Counted from the first letter of the stretch, positions 8,891-17,435 are shown. The stretch: 64,000 nucleotides of DNA from Gammaproteobacteria bacterium (GCA_028279275.1 JANQOB010000018.1:434001-498000), one strand, 5' to 3'. The notes: generated by a model from the letters alone, not told the origin. A program made the numbers and translations.

Positions 8891-10123
8891 GTGGAAAACA
8901 ATATATTTGAATTGCAATATGCACTAGACACCTTTTACTTTTTGGTGTGTGGTGCATTAGTTATGTGGATGGCAGCTGGTTTCGCAATGCTGGAAGCTGG
9001 GTTGGTTCGTTCAAAAAACACAACAGAAATACTTACAAAAAATATAGCGCTATATGCGGTCGCTTGTACCATGTACATGATTTGTGGATATATGATTATG
9101 TACGATGGTGGAACTTTCTTAAGTGGCATTATGGGTGACGGTGTTGCTGGCGCAGAAGAGCCCGCTACCTATGCACCATCTGCAGACTTTTTCTTTCAAG
9201 TCGTATTTGTTGCAACAGCCATGTCAATCGTTTCCGGTGCGGTTGCTGAGCGTATGAAACTATGGGCCTTTCTTTTATTTGCTGTGGTCATGACGGGCTT
9301 TATTTACCCAATGGAAGGTAGCTGGACATGGGGAGGTGCGTCTGTCTTTGGTATGTACACATTGGGTGACTTAGGCTTCTCTGATTTTGCAGGCTCAGGC
9401 ATTGTTCATATGGCCGGTGCTTCTGCTGCGTTAGCGGGGGTCATATTACTAGGTGCACGTAAAGGTAAATATGACAGTGAGGGCAAAGTCGTTGCTATGC
9501 CGGGTGCGAATTTACCATTGGCAACACTTGGAACATTTATCCTATGGCTCGGTTGGTTTGGCTTTAATGGCGGATCTGTTTTGGCGACTGCCAGTGTGGA
9601 AAGTGCAAACTCAGTTGCAGTTGTATTCATGAATACTAATGCTGCGGCAGCGGGTGGTCTCATAGCTGCATTAATACTTGCACGTATAATGTTTGGGAAA
9701 GCAGATATAACTATGGCACTTAACGGTGCGTTAGCGGGCTTGGTTGCAATCACTGCTGAACCTTCAACACCATCACCATTAATGGCCACAATTTTTGGCG
9801 GTCTGGGTGGAATACTCGTTGTATTTAGCATTATCACACTAGATAAACTTAAAATTGACGATCCTGTGGGAGCTATATCGGTTCACGGCGTAGTGGGTCT
9901 ATTAGGATTATTACTCGTGCCAATAACAAATGACGGGTCTTCATTTTCTGGTCAATTGATCGGTGCAGCTACCATCTTTATTTGGGTGTTCGTTGCTAGT
10001 TTCATCACATGGATGATTATTAAAATGATCATGGGCATTCGTGTAAGTGATGAAGATGAATATGACGGTGTAGATCTATCTGAGTGTGGCATGGAAGCCT
10101 ATCCGGAATTTGTGACTAAGTAG
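8891..10123 (+). CDS. amtB: Ammonium transporter AmtB
   Basis: A 410-residue inner-membrane ammonium channel of the Amt/Rh family. The GTG start at 8891 follows a strong TAGGAGGG site. Eleven hydrophobic segments are visible. The twin-histidine pore residues appear in SGIVHMAGA and AISVHGVVGLLG, and the family signature around DFAGSGIVHM is present. The N-terminus lacks the extra cleaved signal helix found in E. coli AmtB, as in many homologues. It is the last gene of the nitrogen unit and is followed by a clear terminator. Confidence 0.96.
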   Translation: MENNIFELQYALDTFYFLVCGALVMWMAAGFAMLEAGLVRSKNTTEILTKNIALYAVACTMYMICGYMIMYDGGTFLSGIMGDGVAGAEEPATYAPSADFFFQVVFVATAMSIVSGAVAERMKLWAFLLFAVVMTGFIYPMEGSWTWGGASVFGMYTLGDLGFSDFAGSGIVHMAGASAALAGVILLGARKGKYDSEGKVVAMPGANLPLATLGTFILWLGWFGFNGGSVLATASVESANSVAVVFMNTNAAAAGGLIAALILARIMFGKADITMALNGALAGLVAITAEPSTPSPLMATIFGGLGGILVVFSIITLDKLKIDDPVGAISVHGVVGLLGLLLVPITNDGSSFSGQLIGAATIFIWVFVASFITWMIIKMIMGIRVSDEDEYDGVDLSECGMEAYPEFVTK

Positions 10124-10204
10124 ATACTCCTCCTAAAATTCTTACGATGGATATTTATAATAGTTGGTATTCAAAGTAAGTTTTATACTTAAGGCACAAC
10201 CTTT

Positions 10205-10232
10205 AAGCGCCCCTATACGGGGCGCTTTTTTT
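10205..10232 (+). terminator. Rho-independent terminator after amtB
   Basis: The stem AAGCGCCCC / GGGGCGCTT with a 5-base loop is followed by an uninterrupted run of T. It ends the porin-glnK-amtB unit. Confidence 0.9.
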
Positions 10233-10239
10233 ATGTACG

Positions 10240-10372
10240 ACCGCCATGGATGGAGGAAGTGCAGAAAATGCAGGAGCAATTTTCTGCCAGGGATGTGCTG
10301 TATGCTGACAACGCACGACTACATGGATGTAGGAGGTAGAACGAAGCAGGAAGCCCGAGTCGAGGATAAGCT
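10240..10372. repeat. Intergenic element with repeated CATGGATG boxes and a hairpin
   Basis: Between the amtB terminator and speE lies about 130 bp with no credible gene but clear structure. Two related boxes, CATGGATGGAGGAAG (from about 10245) and CATGGATGTAGGAGG (from about 10322), flank a perfect 9-bp hairpin GCAGAAAAT (10261-10269) / ATTTTCTGC (10279-10287). The stretch looks more GC-rich than its surroundings. It resembles a dispersed intergenic repeat rather than a promoter, but a genome-wide copy count is needed. Confidence 0.4.
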
Positions 10373-10373
10373 T

Positions 10374-11228
10374 TTAATCGTTTAGTTTACTTTTAACAAA
10401 TTCAGGCGTGGCAAAACAAGCATTGTGAATAGCATGATTGTAAAAAAGCGTCGAAAATTCAATATTGCGCGTTTCTGATTCACGCAAGAAATGGGTAGCC
10501 GATTTTTTACTTGCCATTGTTGCCGTCCACCAACCTGTGGGATAAGAAGCTACTGGAAAATGCATGAGTTGAATGTAATTAAAACCTGCGGTTTTCATGC
10601 ACTGTTGCATAGGCTGAATAATGCTCTCAAGATGAATGAGCGGTGATTCACTTTGTTGAATGATTAAGCCGTCGTCTTTAAGTATGCGTGCGCAGTCTTG
10701 ATAAAAGGGAGTAGAAAATAACCCTTTAGCAGGTCCAATAGGATCTGTGCTATCTACAATAATTACGTCCAGTGAATTTGTAGCTGCATTTTTTATCCAT
10801 TCGATGGCATCATCGAAAATTAAATCTACACGCGGGTCATGATTTGAATCACAAAGCTCAGGAAAATATTGTTTTGATAACTCCGTTACACGCTGATCGA
10901 TTTCTACTTGGGTAATATTTTTCACGCAATGGTGCTTGGCTACTTCACGCAGCGTGCCGCAGTCACCACCACCCACGATTAGCACATTGATAGGTTGCGC
11001 ATGACTAAATAGTACGGGGTGCGACAACATCTCATGGTATATAAAATTGTCACGTTCCGTTAACATTACAAAGCCATCAATGACCATGAGATTGCCAAAC
11101 GTTCTGGTTGCGTAAATTTCAATATTTTGAAATGGGGTTTGTTCTTCATGCAGCTTACTTTCAATTTCTAATGAAAATGCAGTGCCACACTCGCTACATT
11201 TTTCGGTAAACCAGTTATTATTCTGCAT
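10374..11228 (-). CDS. speE: Spermidine synthase (polyamine aminopropyltransferase)
   Basis: A 284-residue cytosolic enzyme transferring the aminopropyl group of decarboxylated S-adenosylmethionine to putrescine. It has an N-terminal beta domain and a Rossmann methyltransferase-like core with GGGDCGTLRE, the acidic residue in VEIDQRV, the DDAIEW loop and the gatekeeper VDSTDPIGPAKGLF containing the catalytic Asp. The length is normal. A Cys pair (ECGTAF region) near the N-terminus is unusual but not diagnostic. It is divergent from speA with a 73-bp gap, so the two polyamine genes probably share a regulatory region. Confidence 0.94.
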   Translation of the reverse strand: MQNNNWFTEKCSECGTAFSLEIESKLHEEQTPFQNIEIYATRTFGNLMVIDGFVMLTERDNFIYHEMLSHPVLFSHAQPINVLIVGGGDCGTLREVAKHHCVKNITQVEIDQRVTELSKQYFPELCDSNHDPRVDLIFDDAIEWIKNAATNSLDVIIVDSTDPIGPAKGLFSTPFYQDCARILKDDGLIIQQSESPLIHLESIIQPMQQCMKTAGFNYIQLMHFPVASYPTGWWTATMASKKSATHFLRESETRNIEFSTLFYNHAIHNACFATPEFVKSKLND

Positions 11229-11301
11229 TTTTAATTGTCCTAGTAAACTCTATTTTTTCACTGCCTACTGTAAATAAAAATATAAAAAAGTCATCATTTA
11301 T

Positions 11302-13212
11302 ATGAGCGATCAAAAAACATGGAATGCCACCAAGGCAAAGCATCATTATCGTGTTGATCATTGGAGCGCGGGACATTTTGATGTTAATAACCATGGCAAT
11401 GTAATCGTAAAAGCTAACAGTACCGAGTTGGACCTATATGAATTAAGTACGTCAATCAGAAAACAAGGCATTGCTTTACCCGCTCTAGTGCGATTTCCAC
11501 AAATACTACAACAGTCTTTAAGGGCATTATGTTTATCATTTGAGCAAGCGATTCATGATTACCGTTACGAAGGTAAGTATGTTGCAGCTTATCCAATTAA
11601 AGTTAATCAACAAGCCACGGTCATTCAACACTTTCAAAAACAGACTGAATGGCCCGTGGTTTTTGAGGTAGGTAGTAAAGCCGAGCTAATTGCTTGTTAC
11701 GGTATATCACATCAAGCACTCACTATTATTTGTAACGGCTACAAGGACCCATCATATGTTCGTTTGGCGTTACTGGGGAGTTTGTTGGGCCATAAAGTAA
11801 TTATCGTGTTAGAAAGTTTAACGGAATTTAAATATGTTATTGAGCAATGTTCGCAACTTAATGTGGAAGCACATTTAGGTATGCGTGTACGTTTGTCTTC
11901 TATCGCAAAAGGAAATTGGCAAAACACAGGTGGTGAGCATTCAAAGTTTGGTTTGACTTCAAATGAAGTGCTTAATTTAGTAGAAGAGTTACAAGTAAAC
12001 AACGCACTTACATGGATGAAAATGCTGCATTTCCATATGGGATCACAAATTCCATGCTTAAATGATATTCAATCTGGAATTACAGAAGCCATGCATTACT
12101 TTGTTCAATTAGCTCAGCATGGTATTGAGTTCCAGGAGCTAAATATTGGAGGAGGTTTAGCAGTTGATTATGAAGGGAGTATGTCGGGACAATACTTTTC
12201 TATGGATTACTCAATACAAGAGTATGCTAATACGATAGTCAATGCGGTTAAAAAAAATTGTGATCAGCATTCCTTAGAGGCACCTATAATTATTAGTGAA
12301 AATGGGCGCGCAATGACAGCATATCATGCAGTTTTGTTAACGGATGTTATCGATGCAGAAATCCCACACATTGATTCTAAAAATGAATGTGAGGCATTAT
12401 TAGAAAAACAATCGGAAAATATTCACCTGAAAGAATTTGTCGAACGAGTTAAAACACTTAAAGTTAGTCTAAATAATATTGAAGGTTCAAAAACTATTCT
12501 TGAAAATTATCTTGAGTTAGAAAAAATAATTAAAAAAATCGACAAGGAATTTTCGCAAGGCAATTTGCCTTTGTCTGACAAGGCATTATCAGAAAAACTT
12601 ACAAGTTACTGTTACCGAAAGTTACTAAATGCAAGAAGTATTTTAAACGAGGAACAACGATTGGTACTCGAAGATAAATTAGTCGCAAAATACTTTTGTA
12701 ATTTTTCTCTATTTCAATCCACACCTGATATATGGGGTTTGCAGCAGATTTTTCCGATCATGCCCTTACATAAATTGAATGAGCACCCTGCAATTCACTC
12801 AAGAATTTATGACTTAACATGTGATTCGGATGGTCGTATTGATCGCTACGTTCAGGGTGAGGGAATGCAGCCACATTTGTCACTACATGAGTTCAATGTA
12901 CAACAAGATTATGTGCTGGGAATATTTTTGGTGGGTGCATACCAGGAAATATTGGGAGATATGCATAATTTGTTTGGAGATACCAACGCGGTAAATATAG
13001 TGATGAACGAGGATGGATCTCATCAAATTTGTGATGAAGAGCCTGGCGATACTGTTGCAGAAATACTATCTTATCTGCATATAGATACTGGTCATATGCA
13101 TAAACTTTGGTTGGAACGGCTCAGCCGCCAAAATGTATCTGGCGAAGTTAAAGAGCTTGTTTTGAGAGAACTTGAATCTTCACTACATGCAAACAGTTAT
13201 CTTACTGAGTAG
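11302..13212 (+). CDS. speA: Biosynthetic arginine decarboxylase
   Basis: A 636-residue PLP enzyme converting arginine to agmatine, the first step of the arginine route to putrescine. The PLP lysine sits in VAAYPIKVNQQ (near residue 97). The fold-III barrel follows (HFHMGSQIP, ELNIGGGLAVDYEGS, ENGRAM), then the family-specific helical insertion and a C-terminal beta domain with the active-site loop VGAYQEILGDMHNLFGD. The length agrees with SpeA (about 630). The divergent neighbour speE uses the downstream product; no agmatinase or agmatine deiminase gene is in this window. Confidence 0.96.
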   Translation: MSDQKTWNATKAKHHYRVDHWSAGHFDVNNHGNVIVKANSTELDLYELSTSIRKQGIALPALVRFPQILQQSLRALCLSFEQAIHDYRYEGKYVAAYPIKVNQQATVIQHFQKQTEWPVVFEVGSKAELIACYGISHQALTIICNGYKDPSYVRLALLGSLLGHKVIIVLESLTEFKYVIEQCSQLNVEAHLGMRVRLSSIAKGNWQNTGGEHSKFGLTSNEVLNLVEELQVNNALTWMKMLHFHMGSQIPCLNDIQSGITEAMHYFVQLAQHGIEFQELNIGGGLAVDYEGSMSGQYFSMDYSIQEYANTIVNAVKKNCDQHSLEAPIIISENGRAMTAYHAVLLTDVIDAEIPHIDSKNECEALLEKQSENIHLKEFVERVKTLKVSLNNIEGSKTILENYLELEKIIKKIDKEFSQGNLPLSDKALSEKLTSYCYRKLLNARSILNEEQRLVLEDKLVAKYFCNFSLFQSTPDIWGLQQIFPIMPLHKLNEHPAIHSRIYDLTCDSDGRIDRYVQGEGMQPHLSLHEFNVQQDYVLGIFLVGAYQEILGDMHNLFGDTNAVNIVMNEDGSHQICDEEPGDTVAEILSYLHIDTGHMHKLWLERLSRQNVSGEVKELVLRELESSLHANSYLTE

Positions 13213-13244
13213 TCACAAACTAGTTTAGGAAATTATTTAGAAAT

Positions 13245-13955
13245 ATGCTCGCTCAAATTGTTTTAATTCTAGCGTTACTACTGCTCCTTGTGGGCATGAT
13301 CATGGTATTGCTTGATGCTTTTAAAGAAAGTTTTATTTGGGGCTTGTTGGTAATGCTTGTACCTCCGCTTTTTGTGCCAGTGTATAGTTTTGCAAAGTGG
13401 GCAAACAGCCAGGCTCGCAATGGTTTTGCCATGTCATTAGTTGGTTTAGTCATGGCTGGGATAGGCATTTATGGTGGTGGCTTAAAAACTTTGCCGGTAA
13501 TAAGTGAACATGAAATTGTCAGTAGTATTCCTACTGCTGCTCCGCCAGATGAACCATTACCTAATGAAGAAGAAGCCGCACAAGTTGAACTGGAAGATGG
13601 CGAGGCCTATGACCCGGTATTAAGTACTGATAAAGATCGTTTTACATCAAGCGAGATAGAACCTCTAGCACCTAAGGAAGATGAGACCGTTAAAAACATT
13701 AGTAAAAGTAAACCTCGTGCAATACCTGTCCCAATTGAAAGTGTTAATTCTGCAATTGGTGCAAATGTAGAGGTCACCTTTAATGATGGAGAGAAATCTT
13801 CAGGTACTTTAGTTAAAACATCTGAAGACTCAGTTACCGTAGAACAGCAGGCAGGTGGCGGTACAGTTTCGTTCGAGTATCCTTTCGAAAATATCCAATC
13901 TATTGTTAGGTATACAAGGCCTAAGCCAACACCTGCTGCACCAATAGTAGAGTAA
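13245..13955 (+). CDS. Membrane protein with a C-terminal SH3/LSm-like domain, unknown function
   Basis: A 236-residue protein that I do not recognise. Residues 1-85 hold three hydrophobic segments (about 3-23, 29-50 and 62-82). An acidic, Pro-rich linker follows (about 90-165), then a compact C-terminal beta domain (about 166-230) with the pattern VEVTFNDGEKSSGTLVKTSE...VEY-like strands, suggesting a small beta barrel of SH3/LSm type. It starts 32 bp after speA on the same strand and may be co-transcribed. The domain reading is inference from strand periodicity only. Confidence 0.75.
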   Translation: MLAQIVLILALLLLLVGMIMVLLDAFKESFIWGLLVMLVPPLFVPVYSFAKWANSQARNGFAMSLVGLVMAGIGIYGGGLKTLPVISEHEIVSSIPTAAPPDEPLPNEEEAAQVELEDGEAYDPVLSTDKDRFTSSEIEPLAPKEDETVKNISKSKPRAIPVPIESVNSAIGANVEVTFNDGEKSSGTLVKTSEDSVTVEQQAGGGTVSFEYPFENIQSIVRYTRPKPTPAAPIVE

Positions 13956-13980
13956 AGGCAAATATTCAACCTATCAATTT

Positions 13981-14010
13981 ACTAGAGAAGAGTAAACATT
14001 CTTCTCTAGT
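13981..14010. other. Strong hairpin after the 236-residue membrane protein gene
   Basis: A perfect 11-bp inverted repeat, ACTAGAGAAGA (13981-13991) with TCTTCTCTAGT (14000-14010), encloses an 8-base loop. No T run follows on either strand. It probably marks the 3' end of the speA transcript, as an RNA-stabilising or Rho-assisted end. Confidence 0.6.
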
Positions 14011-14086
14011 AAACTCCAATTAAATTTCTATAATTTACGCTGAAACCTGTATTGACATTGTTTCATCGCTAAGCTTTTATGTAGAT

Positions 14087-14332
14087 ATGAAATGTTTTGT
14101 ATATAAAAGTGTGAAAAAAGTGGATAGTTATATATATATCGATCAAAAAGACAATTTTTCTAACGTGCCAGAGAAATTATTATTGTTATTTGGAACGCCA
14201 CAGTTCACACTTGAATTTGATCTTACAGAGGATCGCAAGCTAGCAATGGCAGACGCAAAGCAAGTGATGCAAAGCATCCATGAACAAGGCTACTATTTAC
14301 AAATGCCACCTAAAAATAATCTGCCCATATAA
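14087..14332 (+). CDS. YcgL domain-containing protein
   Basis: An 81-residue protein of the small YcgL family, conserved in gammaproteobacteria, with a characteristic fold but no settled function. Family features are the opening MKCFVYKS, the YIYI strand, the FG-P-F-LEFDL segment near residues 43-53 and the ending EQGYYLQMPP. It is cytosolic, with no signal or membrane segment. It is 18 bp upstream of the next membrane protein gene and probably co-transcribed with it. Confidence 0.9.
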   Translation: MKCFVYKSVKKVDSYIYIDQKDNFSNVPEKLLLLFGTPQFTLEFDLTEDRKLAMADAKQVMQSIHEQGYYLQMPPKNNLPI

Positions 14333-14349
14333 CAGAATTATTAAATATC

Positions 14350-14757
14350 ATGGCACCTCGATTTATCCTTCATATTATCCTTACTTTATTGTTATTTTCT
14401 ATTGGTTGGTGGCTATACATGCGGCTGGTAGGCACTAACTCAAGTGTTAATTCTATAACTGTGGCTACTTACTGGTTTGCAGCACTCGTTTTTATTTTCT
14501 TTAGCTGGATATTTTATTGGTTTGTGCATCGACTTAGCTCTACCGCATGGATGATTGCACTTTTAGCTGCTTTAGCAATTGCAATTATTTCTACATTAAT
14601 ATTGCTATATATATCACAAGAAAATCAAAAAAAGCTTGAAGAAGAATCTATGCGGCTCGAGCAAGAACAAGCATCTGAGCCAGATTCACAAACAGATCAA
14701 ACACAACAATCTGAATCTAACAATCAAATAGAAACATTAAATTTAGGTGAAGAATGA
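14350..14757 (+). CDS. Inner-membrane protein with a Gln/Glu-rich tail, unknown function
   Basis: A 135-residue protein with three predicted membrane helices (about 5-25, 37-58 and 65-92). A strongly hydrophilic cytosolic or periplasmic tail follows (about 93-135) rich in Gln, Glu and Ser (ENQKKLEEESMRLEQEQ then QTDQTQQSESN). I recognise no family. It follows the YcgL gene closely and ends in an AT-rich gap that contains an imperfect hairpin. Confidence 0.75.
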   Translation: MAPRFILHIILTLLLFSIGWWLYMRLVGTNSSVNSITVATYWFAALVFIFFSWIFYWFVHRLSSTAWMIALLAALAIAIISTLILLYISQENQKKLEEESMRLEQEQASEPDSQTDQTQQSESNNQIETLNLGEE

Positions 14758-14778
14758 GTCAGCGCAGGAATGTGAGCA

Positions 14779-14807
14779 CAGGACGTGCGAATATGAGGCG
14801 CGTCCTG
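14779..14807. repeat. Hairpin in a GC-richer intergenic patch
   Basis: CAGGACG (14779-14785) pairs with CGTCCTG (14801-14807) across a 15-base loop, inside a short patch (about 14757-14830) that looks more GC-rich than its surroundings and includes further GCG-rich half-repeats. It may be a relative of the structured element at 10240-10372 (shared CTGGATG/CATGGATG-like words), but the match is loose. Confidence 0.3.
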
Positions 14808-14880
14808 GATGACGCGAACTGATTACAGTTATGTGAATTAAAATAATGAATATGTTGGGTAATTCAAATCAAATCTTAAT

Positions 14881-14910
14881 AATGTCTGCTATCGACCCAA
14901 AGCGGACATT
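14881..14910 (+). repeat. 30-nt hairpin element, copy 1 (forward)
   Basis: Arms AATGTCTGCT and AGCGGACATT enclose the 10-base centre ATCGACCCAA. In plus-strand RNA the single non-Watson-Crick position is a U-G wobble, so the stem is 10 bp. Four T follow. It lies directly upstream of the secreted protein gene at 14917 and is one of five copies in the window (others at 15348, 17871, 52299 and 52943). Confidence 0.9.
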
Positions 14911-14916
14911 TTAAAG

Positions 14917-15330
14917 ATGTTAAAAATTCTGCTTATAAGCTTGAAATTCAGTGTGATTGCGTTACTTGCATCACCAGCCTGCACGAATGACACGGACGCA
15001 TCTATTTTCAATAAAATGATTGGAACATGGTCTTATGAAGAAGATTTTGGTGAGAGCGTAGTAACAGCCACACAGGAATTTAAAAGCAATGGCATCGCGT
15101 ATGCTAGCGCATCTATGTATACAAATGGCAAGTTTGTAGGTGTGCATACGTATGTTTCTAGGTGGCAAGTTGAAGATGGTGATGTAACGATGGAAATTAT
15201 TAGTTCAACTAGTAAAAATATAAAAGTCGGACGAATAGATAAAGTGAAAGTTTTATCTATTGATGACAAAGAATTTAACTATATTGAATATGAAATTGAT
15301 AAAAAATTTACGCTGACTAAAATTAAATAA
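14917..15330 (+). CDS. Small secreted protein or lipoprotein, unknown (hairpin-flanked)
   Basis: A 137-residue protein with a hydrophobic N-terminal export signal (about 1-22). The sequence ASPAC at its end could be a weak lipobox lipidated at Cys22. The mature part begins near IFNKMIGTWSYEED and has repeated short beta strands (SRWQVEDGDVTMEII, YIEYEIDKKFTLTKI), resembling a lipocalin-like or small beta-barrel fold; this is inference. The gene is alone between two copies of the 30-nt hairpin in opposite orientations (14881 forward, 15348 inverted), which suggests a self-contained accessory module. No close family is recognised. Confidence 0.75.
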   Translation: MLKILLISLKFSVIALLASPACTNDTDASIFNKMIGTWSYEEDFGESVVTATQEFKSNGIAYASASMYTNGKFVGVHTYVSRWQVEDGDVTMEIISSTSKNIKVGRIDKVKVLSIDDKEFNYIEYEIDKKFTLTKIK

Positions 15331-15347
15331 TACTTAATTGTAATCAT

Positions 15348-15377
15348 AATGTCCGCTATTGGCCGAAAGCAGACATT
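15348..15377 (-). repeat. 30-nt hairpin element, copy 2 (inverted)
   Basis: On the plus strand the arms are AATGTCCGCT and AGCAGACATT. Read on the minus strand they become AATGTCTGCT and AGCGGACATT, identical to copy 1, so this copy is inverted. Its C-A mismatch on the plus strand becomes a G-U pair on the minus strand, supporting that orientation. It closes the module that begins at 14881. Confidence 0.88.
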
Positions 15378-15435
15378 TATAAACGTCATATTTATAGATC
15401 AAATACTGCTAATAAATAATTTATGAGGTGTTTTA

Positions 15436-15846
15436 GTGAGTAATATTGAAAGTTATAAAGTGAATTGCAGTTGTGGAAAAATTGAAATGTCTATGGAAGG
15501 AGCCCCAAGAGTGAGAGGTTTTTGCCATTGTGAAGATTGTCGAGAACTTTTAAATATACCTTATCACTCTGTAAATGCATGGGAAAATAATAAGGTTACA
15601 ACCTTAAAAGGTCATGAATATATTAGAGAATATCAACACCCTAATCTCAATATGAAAAAATTCTATTGTAGTGAATGTGGTGACACTATTTGCAATTCTA
15701 ATGCGATGGATTGGAGGGTATTTTCACAGTTGTTGATTGCTAAATATTACAATGGAAATTTACCAATAGAACTTAATTCTGAATCCCACTTTTTTTATGA
15801 CAGACGCATTATTGATGTCGATGATGAATTGCCTAAACATAGTTGA
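15436..15846 (+). CDS. GFA (glutathione-dependent formaldehyde-activating enzyme-like) family protein
   Basis: A 136-residue zinc protein of the GFA/CENP-V fold. The GTG start at 15436 follows TGAGGTG. The zinc-binding Cys pattern is present: CSCG near residues 11-14, CHCEDC near 31-36 and CSECG near 78-82. The GFA fold was first described for glutathione-dependent formaldehyde handling, but most stand-alone members have unknown substrates. It lies between hairpin copies 2 and 3 in the accessory patch, next to the glutathione-dependent reductase gene on the opposite strand. Confidence 0.88.
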   Translation: MSNIESYKVNCSCGKIEMSMEGAPRVRGFCHCEDCRELLNIPYHSVNAWENNKVTTLKGHEYIREYQHPNLNMKKFYCSECGDTICNSNAMDWRVFSQLLIAKYYNGNLPIELNSESHFFYDRRIIDVDDELPKHS

Positions 15847-15899
15847 TTAAAATGTAATGAGCGAAATTCAAATTATGTTTAGCGATGTTTATATGCTTG

Positions 15900-16835
15900 T
15901 CACTTTATAAATTCTGCTGGACCTTTAGGTACGATGCGATAAGGGTTTATAATTTCATGTGAATAGTAATAGTGTCTTTTGATATGCTCAGAGTGATGGT
16001 TCTTAGAAATCGCATCAATGGCGTAGAGGTTGGCTGTGTATTGAGATAGGTTTCTATAATCAATTATGCGACGAATATTGGTTTTGAAATGAACAAAATA
16101 AACAAGGTCAAACCGTAATAACGTCGGAATTAAACGCAAATCTGCCTCAGTTAGATGCCCACCGACGAGATAATCTTTGCCATCTAAGTGTGTATCCAAT
16201 TGATCTAATACATCGAACAAACTGGTCACCGCTTCATCGTAGGCTTTTTGTGTCTTAGCAAATCCAGCTCGATATACGCCGTTGTTAATATTGTCATAAA
16301 TAAGCTCGTTCCAGTGGTCAATCTCTGGACGCAAGTCTTTTGGATAATAATCTTCTGTGTTACCCGTCAGATGATTAAATCCTGTGTTAAAGATGCGAAT
16401 TATTTCTGAGGATTCATTATTAACGATTTGTTGCGTTTTTTTATCCCAGAGAACTGGCACTGTTACACTTGTGGTGACATCACTCTGTGCTTTTTGATAA
16501 AGCTCGTATAGGTAAGTCAGGTCATACAAACTATCACCAGTTGCTCCGGGAAAGTTAGCATCAAAAGTCCAGCTGTTCTCTAACATATCAGGGTGCACTA
16601 CGCTGACCCCAATGTGGTCTTCTAGCCCTTTAAGAGATCGATAAATCAGGGTTCGTGTTGCCCATGGACATGCATACGAAACATAGAGATGGTAGCGATC
16701 AGTTTCTGGTGTGAAAACAGAGTGATCTTTGTTGATGACTTCACGAAAACTACGTGGTTCACGATCATAGCGACCAGATGTATCGCTTTTTATAAAACTC
16801 GTTTCTACCCATTTTCCATCAACTAACTCGCTCAT
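15900..16835 (-). CDS. Glutathionyl-hydroquinone reductase (YqjG/ECM4-type GST)
   Basis: A 311-residue Xi-class glutathione transferase that reduces glutathionyl-hydroquinones to hydroquinones. The signature CPWA active site (SYACPWATRTL) carries the catalytic Cys near residue 56. The family-specific long N-terminus (DKSDTSGRYDREP-type segment), an all-helical C-terminal domain and the YAID-like loop follow. The length matches YqjG (about 315-330). The divergent gap upstream (16836-17021) holds no gene. Function in this organism is likely quinone detoxification. Confidence 0.9.
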   Translation of the reverse strand: MSELVDGKWVETSFIKSDTSGRYDREPRSFREVINKDHSVFTPETDRYHLYVSYACPWATRTLIYRSLKGLEDHIGVSVVHPDMLENSWTFDANFPGATGDSLYDLTYLYELYQKAQSDVTTSVTVPVLWDKKTQQIVNNESSEIIRIFNTGFNHLTGNTEDYYPKDLRPEIDHWNELIYDNINNGVYRAGFAKTQKAYDEAVTSLFDVLDQLDTHLDGKDYLVGGHLTEADLRLIPTLLRFDLVYFVHFKTNIRRIIDYRNLSQYTANLYAIDAISKNHHSEHIKRHYYYSHEIINPYRIVPKGPAEFIK

Positions 16836-17021
16836 GTCATACGCCTTATGAATTAACTATCAACATGATTGCAGATTTTAATCCTATAGCGTTGAATAAT
16901 AGAATATCAATTGATAAAAACTAAAATTAAAAAGTTGCAAATATCAATTTTCAATTAGAATAGAAAGGCGAATTTGGAAATCGTGAAATTCTATTAAAGC
17001 TATTGGGTAAGTATGCTTGAT

Positions 17022-17435
17022 TCAAGCAGCCTTTGATAAGTCTGCGTCTTCTTCAACACCACCTTGCCATAACATTTCATACCCGAGTTCGTATGTTTCA
17101 CTCGCATATTCAACTAATGCATCAAATTTTTCTTTGAAGACAGTATCTGCATGAGACCGTTCATGCTGCTCATAAGACTTCCAATACGTCACAATTGCGA
17201 TATGTATATTTGTGTCCTTGTTGGATTTTACAGAACCTTCTTCTGAAACAAATCCAGAATACTTAAACACTTGCCCGCCAATAAATCCACCTTCATCATT
17301 ACCGTAAGTGTTCTTGACAACATTACACATTTCGCCGAGCGCGAGTTCTACATCTTCCTCAGATACACCTTGTTTTAGTTTGACAACGTTGTAGAGCATT
17401 ACACAACCAAATGGGATTGTTAGCGGGTTAAACAT
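17022..17435 (-). CDS. ABM-like (dimeric alpha-beta barrel) protein
   Basis: A 137-residue protein whose core (about 13-110) has the ferredoxin-like pattern of antibiotic-biosynthesis-monooxygenase or Dabb proteins: MLYNVVKLKQGVSEED, a helix, IHIAIVTYWKSYEQHERSH, a helix, then YELGYEMLWQGG. The chosen ATG at 17435 has GGAG about 15 bases upstream. The alternative Met at codon 13 (17399) matches the usual family start but has no ribosome site. An acidic C-terminal tail (EEDADLS) is unusual. Members degrade haem or act on quinone-like metabolites, or have no known reaction. Confidence 0.7.
   Translation of the reverse strand: MFNPLTIPFGCVMLYNVVKLKQGVSEEDVELALGEMCNVVKNTYGNDEGGFIGGQVFKYSGFVSEEGSVKSNKDTNIHIAIVTYWKSYEQHERSHADTVFKEKFDALVEYASETYELGYEMLWQGGVEEDADLSKAA

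Noticed and set aside
10164-10385. 73-codon plus-strand frame overlapping the amtB terminator
   Set aside because: It runs through the terminator hairpin and the intergenic repeat, and has no protein-like composition.
13981-14010. Classical Rho-independent terminator after the 236-residue membrane protein gene
   Set aside because: The stem is perfect but no T run follows on either strand, so I list it only as a hairpin.
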